A stretch of DNA of 10,370 nt, taken from contig JAOXYC010241345.1 in the NCBI GenBank assembly GCA_028565715.1, forward strand, positions 1 to 10,370, written 5' to 3'. Made by a program: the position numbers and the translations under genes. How positions within the stretch are numbered: the first letter of the stretch is position 1; each line of letters begins with the position of its first letter. The notes below the pieces were generated by a model that was not told the DNA's origin, did no database searches, and worked only from the letters and a program-made list of their open reading frames with translations. The DNA comes from Phoronis pallida. Its lineage: Eukaryota; Phoronida; Phoronidae. Of the stretch, positions 1 to 8,270 are shown one piece after another.

Positions 1-310
1 TGTCATGAATATTACATCGGTGAGACAGAACAACCTTTCGCTAAACGAATGTACCAGCACAAAAAGGTTGCTGGTGAAGGTGTTTCATCGGCTGTTCACA
101 ATCATTTAATTGATTCACATCATGTATTTAATAATGACAATGTGGACATTTTGTGTAAAGAAAAAAACTGGCTTTTGGCGATACTTTGAACACTTGTTTT
201 TGGCGGGAATGGGCCTGCACCAGTCTTGGAGTTTTGACCATCCTGCTCCCCCAAATGGCCAAACTAGATCTCAATTTGATTCTGGCTTGTCCCGTGATTA
301 TTTTCTAATT
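1..310 (+). pseudogene. Decayed GIY-YIG endonuclease end of a Penelope-like retroelement (partial)
   Basis: From base 1 the first frame stays open to a TGA at 187-189 and reads ...EYYIGETEQPFAKRMYQH..., with VHNHLIDSHH about 15 residues later and ILCKEKNW near the end. The YIGET block, the Arg in AKRM, the following His and the later 'K/E-x-NW' block are the pattern of the GIY-YIG nuclease that ends many Penelope-like retroelement proteins in animals; its role is to nick target DNA for insertion. After NW the expected 'RGVKEA-(L/I)-(F/Y)-I' segment is not in this frame. The second frame continues with EHLFLAGMGLHQSW (from 188), which looks like the shifted remainder, so I infer a frameshift near 165-190 and possibly a small deletion. 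The reverse transcriptase would lie upstream, outside the window. The family is inferred from motifs alone; another element carrying a GIY-YIG domain is possible. It is non-functional as read. Confidence 0.6.
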
Positions 311-1708
311 CGCTTCACCGATTTCAATGAATCTCAAAATGCTTTCCCAATAAATGTCGTGTTATTCGCTATGTCCCAATTTGCACAAAAATTGTACGCA
401 TTTGATCTTCCACGTTTACGTTCACGTCAAGTTGTGTAAACTCGCTATCTCGAAAACCGCTCATCTTGCCTTTTGTTCACTTGAAACACGTTATGTCGTC
501 AAGCAAACTTAACATTTTGTCCAGAAGGGAAAACTTCTTGCTATATCGCATGAAAAAATGGAAAATAATGTTTCCAGTACCGAATTTACAAAGTTATGGT
601 CTGAAACTGGAGGAACACTTTTTTAGTCACCTTTAACAAAAAACCTTTGTCTACGGTAATCCTGGGATGCATTCAATGAAATTATTAACGTGTCTAATAA
701 ACAGCTTCATAAAATCAAATTACTAAGTGAACGTGTCTAATAAACATCAGTGACCATTAGTCTACCTGTAAACTATTTGACAGGTGTAGAAGTAATTTGG
801 ACACGTCTGAATAGGTGTTTAATGAACTTCACCTTTGATGAGAAAACAACTTGTTTCAGCCTACATGTATTACGCAATATATTTTTTCAGTTTGAACCTA
901 TCACATTGTACTTTTAAAACCGTGGAATGCAAAAACACGAGCAATTGGATCGTGTACATTAAAAAATTAGTACGCCGGGTTTACGTTTAGTATAGCGGCA
1001 ACTTCATTTTCTATTGTCGTCGAGTCAATACATGGAACTTTTGTAAGCTTTCATACACATGCTAGACGTGTTTGGCTGCCATTTTGAAAAATAAACTACG
1101 GGGTTTTCCATATTATTTCCGTATTATCAAGATTTTAAACTAGTTTTAAACTCCGCTCTACATTTGCACATGCGCTTTGTAAGAAAGCACCGCCTATATG
1201 CGACCAATTGGATCAAAAGAAAATCTTTAAAAACTCGATGGGCCCTGAATAGGCACATGCGTTCTGGTAATGATACTTGCAAATGATACAACACTTTACT
1301 GAAAATTACGATACTTATTCGACTGATCAAAACAGTTTTTTTCAAGTTCTACTAAAGATACATCTAGGGTGAGGTTGATAGCTGCATGTTCGTAAATGCA
1401 TTGTGGGCATGGTATGATTAGGGTACCACACTATGACAAATACGTATTCATGGCGAATGAATTAATGATAAATTTACAAAACAATAACATTCGTCTCATT
1501 TCGGCTACCCAAAATAGTAACTCACGTAACGCGGTCTGACACCTGTTTTCTAGACTAAGGCCGAAAAACAAAAACTAAATATTTAACCAAAAAATAATTA
1601 GACTGCAAAGGATATGTTAATGTCATTATCGCAAAACAAATTATTCACGGGATGTCAAAATCTTCACACATGTGAATGCCATTGACTTGAAAACCGTTAG
1701 CAAGCCTC
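311..1708. other. AT-rich stretch without a recognisable gene
   Basis: No open frame of convincing length or composition lies here on either strand. The second frame downstream of the endonuclease relic stays open to 439, but its residues show no motif I know, and it may be chance or a worn retroelement end. The only internal structure I could support is the 17-bp direct repeat listed separately. The short minus-strand frame at 1127-1345 shows no recognisable protein family. Confidence 0.5.
687..746 (+). repeat. 17-bp exact direct repeat, two copies
   Basis: AACGTGTCTAATAAACA occurs at 687-703 and again at 730-746, with 26 bp between the copies (43-bp period). The match is exact over 17 bases. 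The flanking sequence does not repeat. It could be a local slippage duplication, or a target-site duplication around a 26-bp remnant. I cannot tell which. Confidence 0.6.
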
Positions 1709-1710
1709 TG

Positions 1711-1730
1711 TAGTGTAGTGTAGTGTAGTG
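1711..1730 (+). repeat. (TAGTG)4 pentanucleotide microsatellite
   Basis: Four uninterrupted TAGTG units lie in otherwise non-repetitive AT-rich sequence. This is a simple tandem repeat of the kind produced by replication slippage; no function is implied. A palindromic TTGCGCAA (C/EBP-like) lies about 50 bp further on at 1781-1788, which I regard as probably coincidental. Confidence 0.85.
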
Positions 1731-2417
1731 AATCAAAATTGTGGTTTGACATGGAAAAACAACCATGATTGACAAGTATGTTGCGCAATAACTGTGAAGT
1801 ACAAGAAATGGAATAAAATAGGCAAAAGAGAAATATCAAAAAATCTTTTTTTCGCACTTTCTCAAAAATAAAAAACACAAAATAAATTTGAAAAAGAACA
1901 CAAACACGTTGAAGTCCATGTCAACGCTTCGGTTTATTCCGCAGCCATTTATCAGGTAAATAACATGCATCAACAATGATCATAGTGACAAAGGGGGCCT
2001 ATATCAATTCATCACTTTTTAAAAATTTAATTTAATATTATGGCCAAAAACTAAAAAAAATGCAAACAAATAGTAAAAAGGATACCCTCAAAAGGCCATT
2101 GACCGCTTAATTGAGGCCACCATAACATCATCAAACACGGAAAACATATCAATACACTCTTTTACTCTAAAACATGTGTTAATTATTGAAAACCAAACGG
2201 CTATTTTCTGGTGGTTTTTGTTATACTGTACAGATATGTATCCTAGCTCTGATCTGGCGTCTTTTCTCAAGATCCTTCACTTTAAATCGATTAACATTAT
2301 TTTGCAGATTTAGACCAAATTTGCTGATAGATACCCATTTCCCACCAATGAGTTTCTTCATGTCAGAATTTTGTTTGGGGGCTGTATGGTTATATTTCAC
2401 ACATCTTCACATTGTTT
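1731..2417. other. AT-rich stretch without a recognisable gene
   Basis: Short frames exist on both strands (for example 2088-2270 minus and 2186-2422 plus), and they overlap each other. None has a recognisable domain, a conserved motif or a convincing exon boundary. I see no RNA gene and no element end here. Confidence 0.5.
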
Positions 2418-2456
2418 ACTGATTTTAATCAGTAAAAAAAGTTAGTTAAAACTAAC
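2418..2456. repeat. Two adjacent 16-bp palindromes
   Basis: ACTGATT-TT-AATCAGT (2418-2433) and GTTAGTT-AA-AACTAAC (2441-2456) each have 7-bp perfect arms around a 2-base centre. They are separated by seven A residues. Each could be a dimeric protein-binding site or a small cruciform; a chance origin in AT-rich DNA is possible for either one alone. Confidence 0.6.
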
Positions 2457-2691
2457 AAATAAAATTGGAAAACATCATTTCGTACTAAGCTGTTAGGTAC
2501 TGACGACCGAAATTAATACAATCTATCGGTAAATGTGGTCAAAACTGTGATATAATGTGCCAAAACAACCTGCTCATGCTTAAAGTTACTGTTTCCTCGT
2601 TGGTGAGGATCTGGGATCAAAGTTCAAATCAACTAGAAATTGTGTGTACGAGTCCTTTGATGAATATAATTAGCCTGCAATTTATCTTAGT

Positions 2692-2842
2692 AAAAAAATT
2701 CAAAAAGAAAATCGGTAAAGGGGTAAATTTGAGTGTTTCATCTTAAAAAACTGTAAGTTTCGAAAACCTTGTTGTCCGACAAGGTTTTTTTTGGATACAA
2801 GATCTCAAATTTACCCCTTTACCGATTTTTTTGAATTTTTTT
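2692..2842. repeat. Long nested inverted repeat (hairpin; MITE-like)
   Basis: The left arm (2692-2733) and right arm (2804-2842) are reverse complements over about 39-42 bases. The inner 23 bp, from CTCAAATTTACCCC to ACCGAT on the right arm, are uninterrupted; the only fault is a 3-base indel in the T/A tract. The loop between the arms holds a second perfect hairpin, with 10-bp arms AAAACCTTGT (2763-2772) and ACAAGGTTTT (2779-2788) around TGTCCG. The unit is about 151 bp with A/T-rich outer ends, compatible with a small non-autonomous foldback or MITE-type element, or with a transcribed hairpin. I find no clear target-site duplication outside the arms, so the element class is not settled. Confidence 0.7.
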
Positions 2843-3510
2843 GACTATATTGCATTTCAAAAGTATAAGTGTAGGCCTACGTACAGGAAATCGAGCACTC
2901 CTTTTTATGGGTCAGAAAACACACGTATACAGAACACAGTACCACCATGTAGTGTAAGTAACTACTTTTTTCATTCAGGTATAAAAACAAGCGGGCGTGC
3001 CTTGGTGAGAGAAGAAAGATGAAATGAATTGACAAAGTCGCCGTGAGCAAAAATCCTAAGGTCGTTAACCTCGTGCAACCGAGGGGTTTCACTTTTTCAT
3101 CGACTTAGAAATATATTCTTGTAAAACAGCACGTACGCATAAATTTTTGACTGGGGGATAACAATGCAACCCACAGACAATTTCTGATTGTGGGATCCCG
3201 GCATATGAACATTGTGCCACGTAAAGCCTAGTATTTCACGTTCAAATTTGTTTGTAAGACTTCTCCATCTCGTTTACCTTTAACGCCCCACTTTTTAGAT
3301 GAAGATGCTTATGTTAAATGTATAGCTTTGGTCGAATGCAATCGAGATCAATGGTAATTTCTGTTCGACCAATTCTGAATGAAGATGTTGTCACGTCCCT
3401 CCATTGAAACATTTTCCACAAGATAAGACGGGTCTGTCTAATACATCAAGAAATCGCAGGCTCTGTTATGGAAATGGGAATGCATTATGAATTCGAGCTT
3501 TCTTCCGCTA
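2843..3510. other. No gene; one TATA-like sequence
   Basis: No credible coding region is visible. GGTATAAAAACAAGCGGG near 2980-2997 has the look of a TATA box, but no downstream open frame supports a protein-coding promoter. CCTCG-TGCAAC-CGAGG (3069-3084) can form a 5-bp stem. Both may be chance. Confidence 0.35.
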
Positions 3511-3525
3511 CTACCAGATGGCGCC
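3511..3525 (+). promoter_or_regulatory. CTCF-like binding motif
   Basis: CTACCAGATGGCGCC matches the CTCF core consensus CCASYAGRKGGCRS at 13 of 14 positions, with a T at the second base. CTCF is a zinc-finger architectural and insulator protein conserved across bilaterian animals. The motif stands out as a GC-rich island within AT-rich DNA. There is no evidence of occupancy from sequence alone, and one such match in 10 kb could be accidental. Confidence 0.35.
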
Positions 3526-4756
3526 CACGTCGAATTTCCGTACATAGAAAAGTAAGAAAACCACATGATCGCTATAGATTATTAGCACTTCGTTAGATCA
3601 GTGACCAGGCTAGATTCGTATTAACATTAGAGGAAGACAAGAGCTACATTTCGCACGATTATTGCAGACAGTGCGTTGATTCTGTTCTCGTGTACCTGCT
3701 GGGAGTTTTGGTTGATTTATGCAAGGTAAATTTCTTATTTTTTCACCAGTTGCAGATAAATTGTACATTTTTTCAGTGTCCGGTTGCTTTAACCAGTTAT
3801 CTTGGCGAAAAGGTTTTTAAATAACTGTCCACTCCTCCAAAATCTCCAACTATTTGATAGCTTTGTAAAGCCCCTAAGGCCACAAAGTTAAGGATTATCA
3901 GTCCTAAGCGATACTACAAATTGGAACTATCGGTGAAAAAGGTAGTTAAATACTTGCTATTCGACCCAAATTGTCCTCTCTTTTTTTCAGTCCAATAAAT
4001 CGTATATGTCACCCAGGTTTTTTTAAAGGTTTTTTAAGTCATCTAAAACTTTGAGTGATAGCATTTTGGTTTTAATAGCACTTGGTTGACGTTTTTAATG
4101 TGTTTTTCAACAACGGTTCATCGTCACAATTCCCAAAACTTGAGTGCCCTTAGAGTGTTTTGCCGAAACACAAATTCCATTAGCGTATAACATTAACATA
4201 TATTGACTACTTCGTGATGCTTCCTGATACATGCACGGTATGGGATATGTATACAATATCAGAAAGCAATGATTGTTTTTAAATTATCTATTAGCTGAAT
4301 ATATCTCTTAATGAAGATCGTGCGGTAAAAGCTATTAGTTAATCTAGTCTTGCAGTGATAGGTTCATTACTAAAATGTTTTACAACAAAAAATATTGCCA
4401 GGAGCTTACACGATGCTTTTTTATTCAAAATGCTTTACAACATCATTACCAGAGGCTTTGGATTTTTTGGTATATTGCCATTTTAACGCAAGTGTGAACG
4501 TTAACGACTGAAGGTCTGTTTTCATGAAATACAAAAAATACTATTGATTTTATGCTCACAAAAGTATATATTTTTGGAAACGTGAATAAATTTAAAATCT
4601 TTTGGTTACCTTTAAATTCAAAAAAGATTATTTTTGTCACGTGACCAATATTTTTTTAATAAAAAAATTAATTTATTTTTGAACAAGGATTTAAAGGACA
4701 GTACATCCTATATGGTCATGGTTGCTATTTCAATATAGTCTATTTTGTATATTGAA
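3526..4756. other. AT-rich stretch without a recognisable gene
   Basis: Isolated splice-like signals exist: a donor-like CAAG/GTAAAT around 3722-3730 and acceptor-like T-rich tracts ending in CAG at about 3776 and 3990. No open frame joins them into a credible exon. The run near 4650-4680 is almost pure A/T. Nothing else can be supported. Confidence 0.45.
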
Positions 4757-4859
4757 GGGAAGTGGGTCTCAAAATTTTGCTATTTTGTTAGTTTTGGAAA
4801 TATTGTAGATTCATAGCTCAGCAATGGAGAAAATAATCAAAATCTGAGACCAGTTTCCC
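4757..4859. repeat. Imperfect foldback, about 22-bp arms
   Basis: GGGAAGTGGGTCTCAAAATTTTG (split here as GGGAAGTGGG + TCTCAAAATTTTG) at 4757-4779 is nearly the reverse complement of 4838-4859, CAAAATCTGAGACC + AGTTTCCC. A few mismatches and one indel interrupt the stem, and the loop is about 58 bp. It may be a decayed small inverted-repeat element. No flanking duplication was found. Confidence 0.4.
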
Positions 4860-5089
4860 TCCTACTAAGGCCGAAGAGTATATCTTTAAATTTTCATGAA
4901 GATTCTACCACTCATTGCAGAGAAATTCGTGTTGAAAAAGTGCCAAAAATAGCCTAAATCGCAACGTTCACACTAACGTTAACTTCCCCAAGCTCAATAC
5001 AACCGTGGGTGGTATTTTTTTTGGAAATCTCGCAAACCATCTGCTTACATTCGTAATACCATTGTATTGTGTCTTAGCCAAGTTGGAGG

Positions 5090-5152
5090 TCCTGGAGTCA
5101 GGGCTTTAACCCACCAACGTAAGACTCAAAGGCTTGAGCTAGAGGCGCTAAA
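5090..5152 (-). pseudogene. Possible tRNA-Leu-like relic (SINE head?)
   Basis: Read on the minus strand, the stretch contains AGCGCC, then TAGCTCAAG, then TCTTACG, then GGTGGGTTAAAGCCC. The order and spacing recall the middle and T-arm of eukaryotic tRNA-Leu (GGCGCC, GACTCAAG, TCTTCG, GTGGGTTCGAATCCC). The B-box equivalent has lost its central C (GTTAAAGCC instead of GTTCRANNC), so Pol III use is unlikely. The plus strand of the same area also has a perfect A-box-like TAGCCAAGTTGG (5075-5086) and complementary ends GTCTTA/TAAGAC, but no proper T-arm. It is either a degraded SINE head or coincidence. Confidence 0.25.
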
Positions 5153-5530
5153 AGTGCAAATGTGTATCTTATAGTGAGAAAAAAGTTATGTGTAAATGAC
5201 AAACTCGCCGAGCGTGAAAAATATTTCATGGTTATCATACGCTTTTTAAATTAATTAGTTTTTTCATTGTGATTCACAGCGGTATAGCCAGACACTAAAT
5301 TTCCGTTATCATGCACGCTTATTTTTTTTCGCCAATCAATAGTTTTTCTTCTTCGCCGCCGGCGGATTAAAGTTTTGCACATTACAACTCAACTGAGATG
5401 ATAAGTGCACTTTTGATAAAAAGAAGGAAATAGTCATTAGGGTACTGACATTCTCGTACATGTTTTAAGAAATGATCGAATACAAAACGATGTTTTCTTT
5501 TACTCGCCGAAAATGATAAATAAATTTCAC
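5153..5530. other. No gene seen
   Basis: AT-rich sequence without convincing coding frames or repeats. A small GC patch at about 5355-5366 (CGCCGCCGGCGG) is locally palindromic but short. Confidence 0.4.
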
Positions 5531-5567
5531 TTCTCAATCGTGTTCCGAATTTTTCTGTCTTTTCAAA
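5531..5567 (+). repeat. Fragment of the tRNA-headed repeat family (junction and tail start)
   Basis: TTCTCAATCGTGTTCCG followed by AATTTTTCTGTCTTTTCAAA matches the junction between the tRNA-like T-arm/acceptor end and the tail of the element at 8818-9126. The first 17 bases agree with the minus-strand head copy at 13 of 17 positions, and the next 20 bases match almost completely. Homology fades after 5567, so this is a short relic. It shows that the family is dispersed in this locus. Confidence 0.6.
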
Positions 5568-6358
5568 CCTTCAATAAGTGATATAAAGTGGTTTAAACAC
5601 CGGTATGGGTGAGCAACTGGGCTATAAAATCTTCATTAAAAACATCGAAAGTTCATTTCATATGAAAAATGTATCAATTACTCGCGTCATCGTACTACTA
5701 AGTTGAATTAAATGTGAGAGCGACATGCACATTTCACATTATCGACGGCGCTGAGAAATGTGATAGTGTGTTGTGTCGCATTACTTCAGACATGAAATTA
5801 CTGTGTTTATTTATCTTACTTCATCATTGTTCTTCAAATTGTAGATATACTACTTTGAATGTACAAAGATAATTTATTTCGTTGCTATGGCAACCATACA
5901 AATGCCGTCGTAAGCAAATACCTGGATATTTCTATCGATATTCTGAAATGACGTAATGAAAAATCCGCCCTTTCAAGAATCGTCATCTTGTTGGAAAGAT
6001 GTTTGGAGGACGTGATTTACAAAATAAGTAGAATGTATAGGTATGTTATGGATGTTTCACACGTTTACTGTTGGGAAAGTCGTGTTTTATCATGAGCATA
6101 AAAAACACAGGGACGTAAATCGTATTAGCTGTATTTTCAAGCAGCGTTAACAATGTCTGCATATACCACTGACAATTGGGAACTTAAAACCTGCCCCCCG
6201 AAAAAACGAAAATGACATATAATATTGTTTCAGCAGAAAGGAAACATGCCAAAAATAAGCGAAGGAATAATGAAACAAAATAAGAACATTCGACCGAGGG
6301 TATTTGGCCGCTAAATGGGTTGGAAACAAAATATCTATAATGAAGTTTTTATTGTCTG
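5568..6358. other. No gene; contains an X-box motif
   Basis: No conserved coding region is recognisable. The minus-strand frame at 6147-6329 has no known motif. The notable item is the RFX-type motif at 5881, listed separately. Confidence 0.4.
5881..5894 (+). promoter_or_regulatory. RFX-type X-box motif
   Basis: GTTGCTATGGCAAC is a full 14-bp X-box (two half sites GTTGCY/GGCAAC around two bases), the sequence bound by RFX transcription factors. In animals RFX sites often lie in promoters of ciliary genes. No adjacent gene start is visible, so its target is unknown. Confidence 0.5.
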
Positions 6359-6380
6359 AACCTTTTCGCGAACATTGTCA
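6359..6380 (+). repeat. Diverged copy of the AACCTTCACGCGAACA repeat
   Basis: AACCTTTTCGCGAACATTGTCA resembles the two near-identical sequences at 8271-8297 and 8338-8364, differing at a few positions. All three are followed further on by GC-poor sequence; the copies at 6359 and 8271 both continue to a GAGCTGTAA stretch. It is probably a dispersed repeat fragment. Confidence 0.45.
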
Positions 6381-6537
6381 AGCTCGACAATTATAAATGT
6401 GAACAGTTGTGAGCTGTAAAGAACTTACAGTAAGGTACATTGTTTAATTAGCGCTGAACGAATGTTTGAAATTGATATTACCTGCATAAAGATCATTTAC
6501 CAGGATGCAAAAAATCGAATTGCGAATCCATGGATAA

Positions 6538-6834
6538 TTTTAAGGTGTCATACACCTTCATCTTGTAAATCATGTTCATGTAACTATGTTTTAAGGTCAT
6601 TCACCAACCAAATTGAGCAGGGATGTATTTTATGCGGAAGAGGATTTATTATCGCACATCATTTAATGTGTGTGTGTTTTGAGGTCCTTCACCTATCAAA
6701 TCACGCGGTGATGAGATTTTGTGGGGGTGAGTTAATGAAATAACATCGTGTAATGTATGTTTTGAGGTCATTCGCCATTTGCCGTGTTTAATTTTTAGGA
6801 AAGTTTTGAAGCTTTAGGTCATGCGCTATTTGAT
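6538..6834 (+). repeat. Degenerate tandem repeat with AGGTCA-like core
   Basis: The phrase GTTTTRAGGTCMTTCRCC recurs at 6588-6605, 6676-6693 and 6759-6776. More diverged versions lie at 6538-6558 (TTTTAAGGTGTCATACACC) and 6811-6826 (CTTTAGGTCATGCGC). The three best copies are 88 and 83 bp apart, and the sequence before them is also related (ACATCRTKTAATGTRTG before the second and third). This is an old tandem array of an approximately 85-bp unit. A short plus-strand open frame (6462-6743) crosses it, and its own repeats are explained by the DNA repeat, so I do not call it a gene. Confidence 0.6.
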
Positions 6835-6923
6835 TTAAAAAAACATAGCTGCATTCTGTGTTACTTATTTTGTCGAGTATATTCTGTATCTAAAAATTTC
6901 TCTCTTGTCAATCGGTAACTCAC
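6828..6923 (+). repeat. 96-bp dispersed repeat, copy 1
   Basis: It begins TTTGATTTAAAA, contains CATAGCTGCATTCTGTGTTA, and ends CTTGTCAATCGGTAACTCA. The same order of blocks and the same total length are found at 7159-7254. The middle (about 6862-6896) is more diverged than the ends. No direct repeat could be seen around this copy. Confidence 0.65.
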
Positions 6924-7144
6924 CCAAAAAATTATCAAAGCATGGTTGTTATACACAAACAAACCGAAACATGTGTCACCTTTAAAAATGATCTTGTATT
7001 CATAAAAATAATAATGATCGGTGTTAATTATATACCGCCTTCTGTTCAAACCGCTTTACAATGATTATTATCCCAGGTTACGAACTGTTCACTCAAATGA
7101 CATTCTCAAATCAGCGGAGCCGCATTTTTAAGCACTCCAGCTTC

Positions 7145-7267
7145 TCATTCAGATTCTAGTTTGATTAAAAGCATAGCTGCATTCCGTGTTAGAGATCTTA
7201 TTCAGCGTTTTTTCGAATCTTTGAAAAATGTTTCTCCTGTCAATCGGTAACTCATTCATTCAGATTC
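7145..7267 (+). mobile_element. 96-bp repeat copy 2, flanked by 12-bp direct repeats
   Basis: The repeat copy (7159-7254) contains CATAGCTGCATTCCGTGTTA and ends CCTGTCAATCGGTAACTCA, as in copy 1. It sits between exact TCATTCAGATTC sequences at 7145-7156 and 7256-7267. The homology with copy 1 starts and stops within two or three bases of these direct repeats, as expected of an inserted unit with a target-site duplication. The ends show no terminal inverted repeats and no poly-A tail, so I cannot assign a transposon class. A 13-base piece (TGCATTCCGTGTT) also recurs at 7862-7874. Confidence 0.55.
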
Positions 7268-7430
7268 CTTCAACTATCCTTACCTGGTACCCATTTCTAC
7301 ACCTGGGTGGAGAGATACACGAAGGGTGATGTGTTTTGTCCAAAAACACAAATGCGGCGACCCTGCTGGGGTTCGATCCATGAACCTCCGGATTAAGAGG
7401 CGCACGCTCTACCACCACCACCACTCCAAG
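7268..7430 (-). mobile_element. tRNA-Lys-like SINE
   Basis: On the minus strand the head reads GGTGGTGGTAGAGCG (A box TGGTAGAGCG), then CTCTTAA with anticodon CTT and a U before it (7399-7393), then GGATCGAACCC, which fits the Pol III B-box GGWTCRANNCC. This matches the order and sequence of eukaryotic tRNA-Lys. After the head, the body holds CCACCCAGGTGTAGAAATGG (within 7283-7314), which I believe is a conserved central segment shared by SINEs of several invertebrate phyla; this is from memory. The A-box side carries an expanded GTG run (plus-strand CAC repeat, 7411-7423). The anticodon stem is only partly paired, so it is a SINE head and not a working tRNA gene. Both borders are approximate; I found no target-site duplication and no clear terminal tail repeat. 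Confidence 0.7.
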
Positions 7431-7744
7431 TGTATATTTGTAAGTGCATGCCCCATTTCCCATAATCAAACCGGTGTTAATGAAGGACTAGTGCCTAAAT
7501 AAATTTATGTACATGAAGGATATGACCATGTTTTGCAATTTTTGCCTAGGTTTTATTGAAACTATTTCCTGTGGCACAAATCATTTAATAAGTTTAAAGT
7601 GTCGTGCACAAAATACTTGAAAGTGTTATCACACGAATCCCTTTGCAGAAACTTCGTTGGATTTTGTCAAAACTTTGTGTTACTTCCGTAAATAGAGCTA
7701 CATGCATTGTACTTGCAGGAAAATGACAGTCAGGTTTAAAATAA
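7431..7744. other. No gene seen
   Basis: AT-rich sequence between the SINE and the next repeat-family fragment. The minus-strand frame at 7594-7806 has no recognisable motif and runs into the repeat fragment. Confidence 0.4.
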
Positions 7745-7829
7745 TGATTGATTCTCAGATCAGTTCCGAATTTTTTTGTCTTTTCAATATTTATCACTTT
7801 CGACAAGTAAAAGCATACATTTATTTGTA
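7745..7829 (+). repeat. 3' portion of the tRNA-headed repeat family
   Basis: From TTCCGAA at 7764 to TTATTTGTA at 7829 this matches the tail of the element at 8818-9126 over about 66 bases, with roughly eight differences by my count, one of them an indel. Upstream, TGATTGATTCTCAG (7745-7758) aligns with the worn B-box side of the head (TTGGATTCTCGG), so a trace of the tRNA-like part remains. The homology to the other copy stops at exactly TTTGTA, which defines the family's 3' end. No target-site duplication was found for this copy. Confidence 0.65.
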
Positions 7830-8270
7830 CTTTTATGTATAGGTTTAAAATACTTCAACCTTGCATTCCGTGTTTGTAGGTGTATTGCACATATCGACAC
7901 TAACCATGAGAAGCAAACCGCATGGCTCAGGTGAACTTACCACATGCAAAAACAAGGAAATGAGTTTTATTCCATTTGAAGAGAGAGTATTAGTTTTGCT
8001 TGAGGGTACTGAATGAAATGATAGTTTTATGAACAATTCTTTTGTATCAACTCTAGAAACTTTAAATCAGGTACAAAATCCGATTTTTAATTGTTAATAT
8101 TTCCTTATCCTTAATTTCGTATGTAAAGTAGTTTTGAATACATGCATTAATGTTCATGGATACCTGGATGCGAGCAGGGGTTATTGGCAGATGTAACTAC
8201 CGCGTAACATACTGAAAGTACATGTTAACACGCTCGTGAGAATGACTCTGTGGTACCCTTGAACACACAT
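7830..8270. other. No gene seen
   Basis: No coding region or structured repeat could be supported beyond the 13-base TGCATTCCGTGTT match at 7862 to the 96-bp repeat. The minus-strand frame at 7845-8036 shows no known motif. Confidence 0.4.

Noticed and set aside
110-439. 109-residue plus-strand open frame
   Set aside because: It starts inside the GIY-YIG relic in another frame. Only its middle may be the shifted retroelement end; as a separate gene it has no support.
1781-1788. C/EBP-like palindrome TTGCGCAA
   Set aside because: A single 8-bp match with no supporting context.
2186-2422. 78-residue plus-strand open frame
   Set aside because: No motif, overlaps a minus-strand frame, and has no exon-like borders; it fits chance in AT-rich DNA.
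3722-3776. Tiny exon-intron-exon model (ATGCAAG/GTAAAT ... TTTTTTCAG)
   Set aside because: The intron would be about 50 bp and the joined frame stops after about 17 codons; there is no evidence of coding.
6462-6743. 93-residue Cys-rich plus-strand open frame
   Set aside because: The apparent repeated segments (VLRSFTN, FEVLHLSN) follow from the degenerate DNA tandem repeat, and the third unit is out of frame with a stop. The cysteines show no zinc-finger spacing.
7260-7469. 69-residue minus-strand open frame
   Set aside because: It is a translation of the tRNA-Lys-like SINE.
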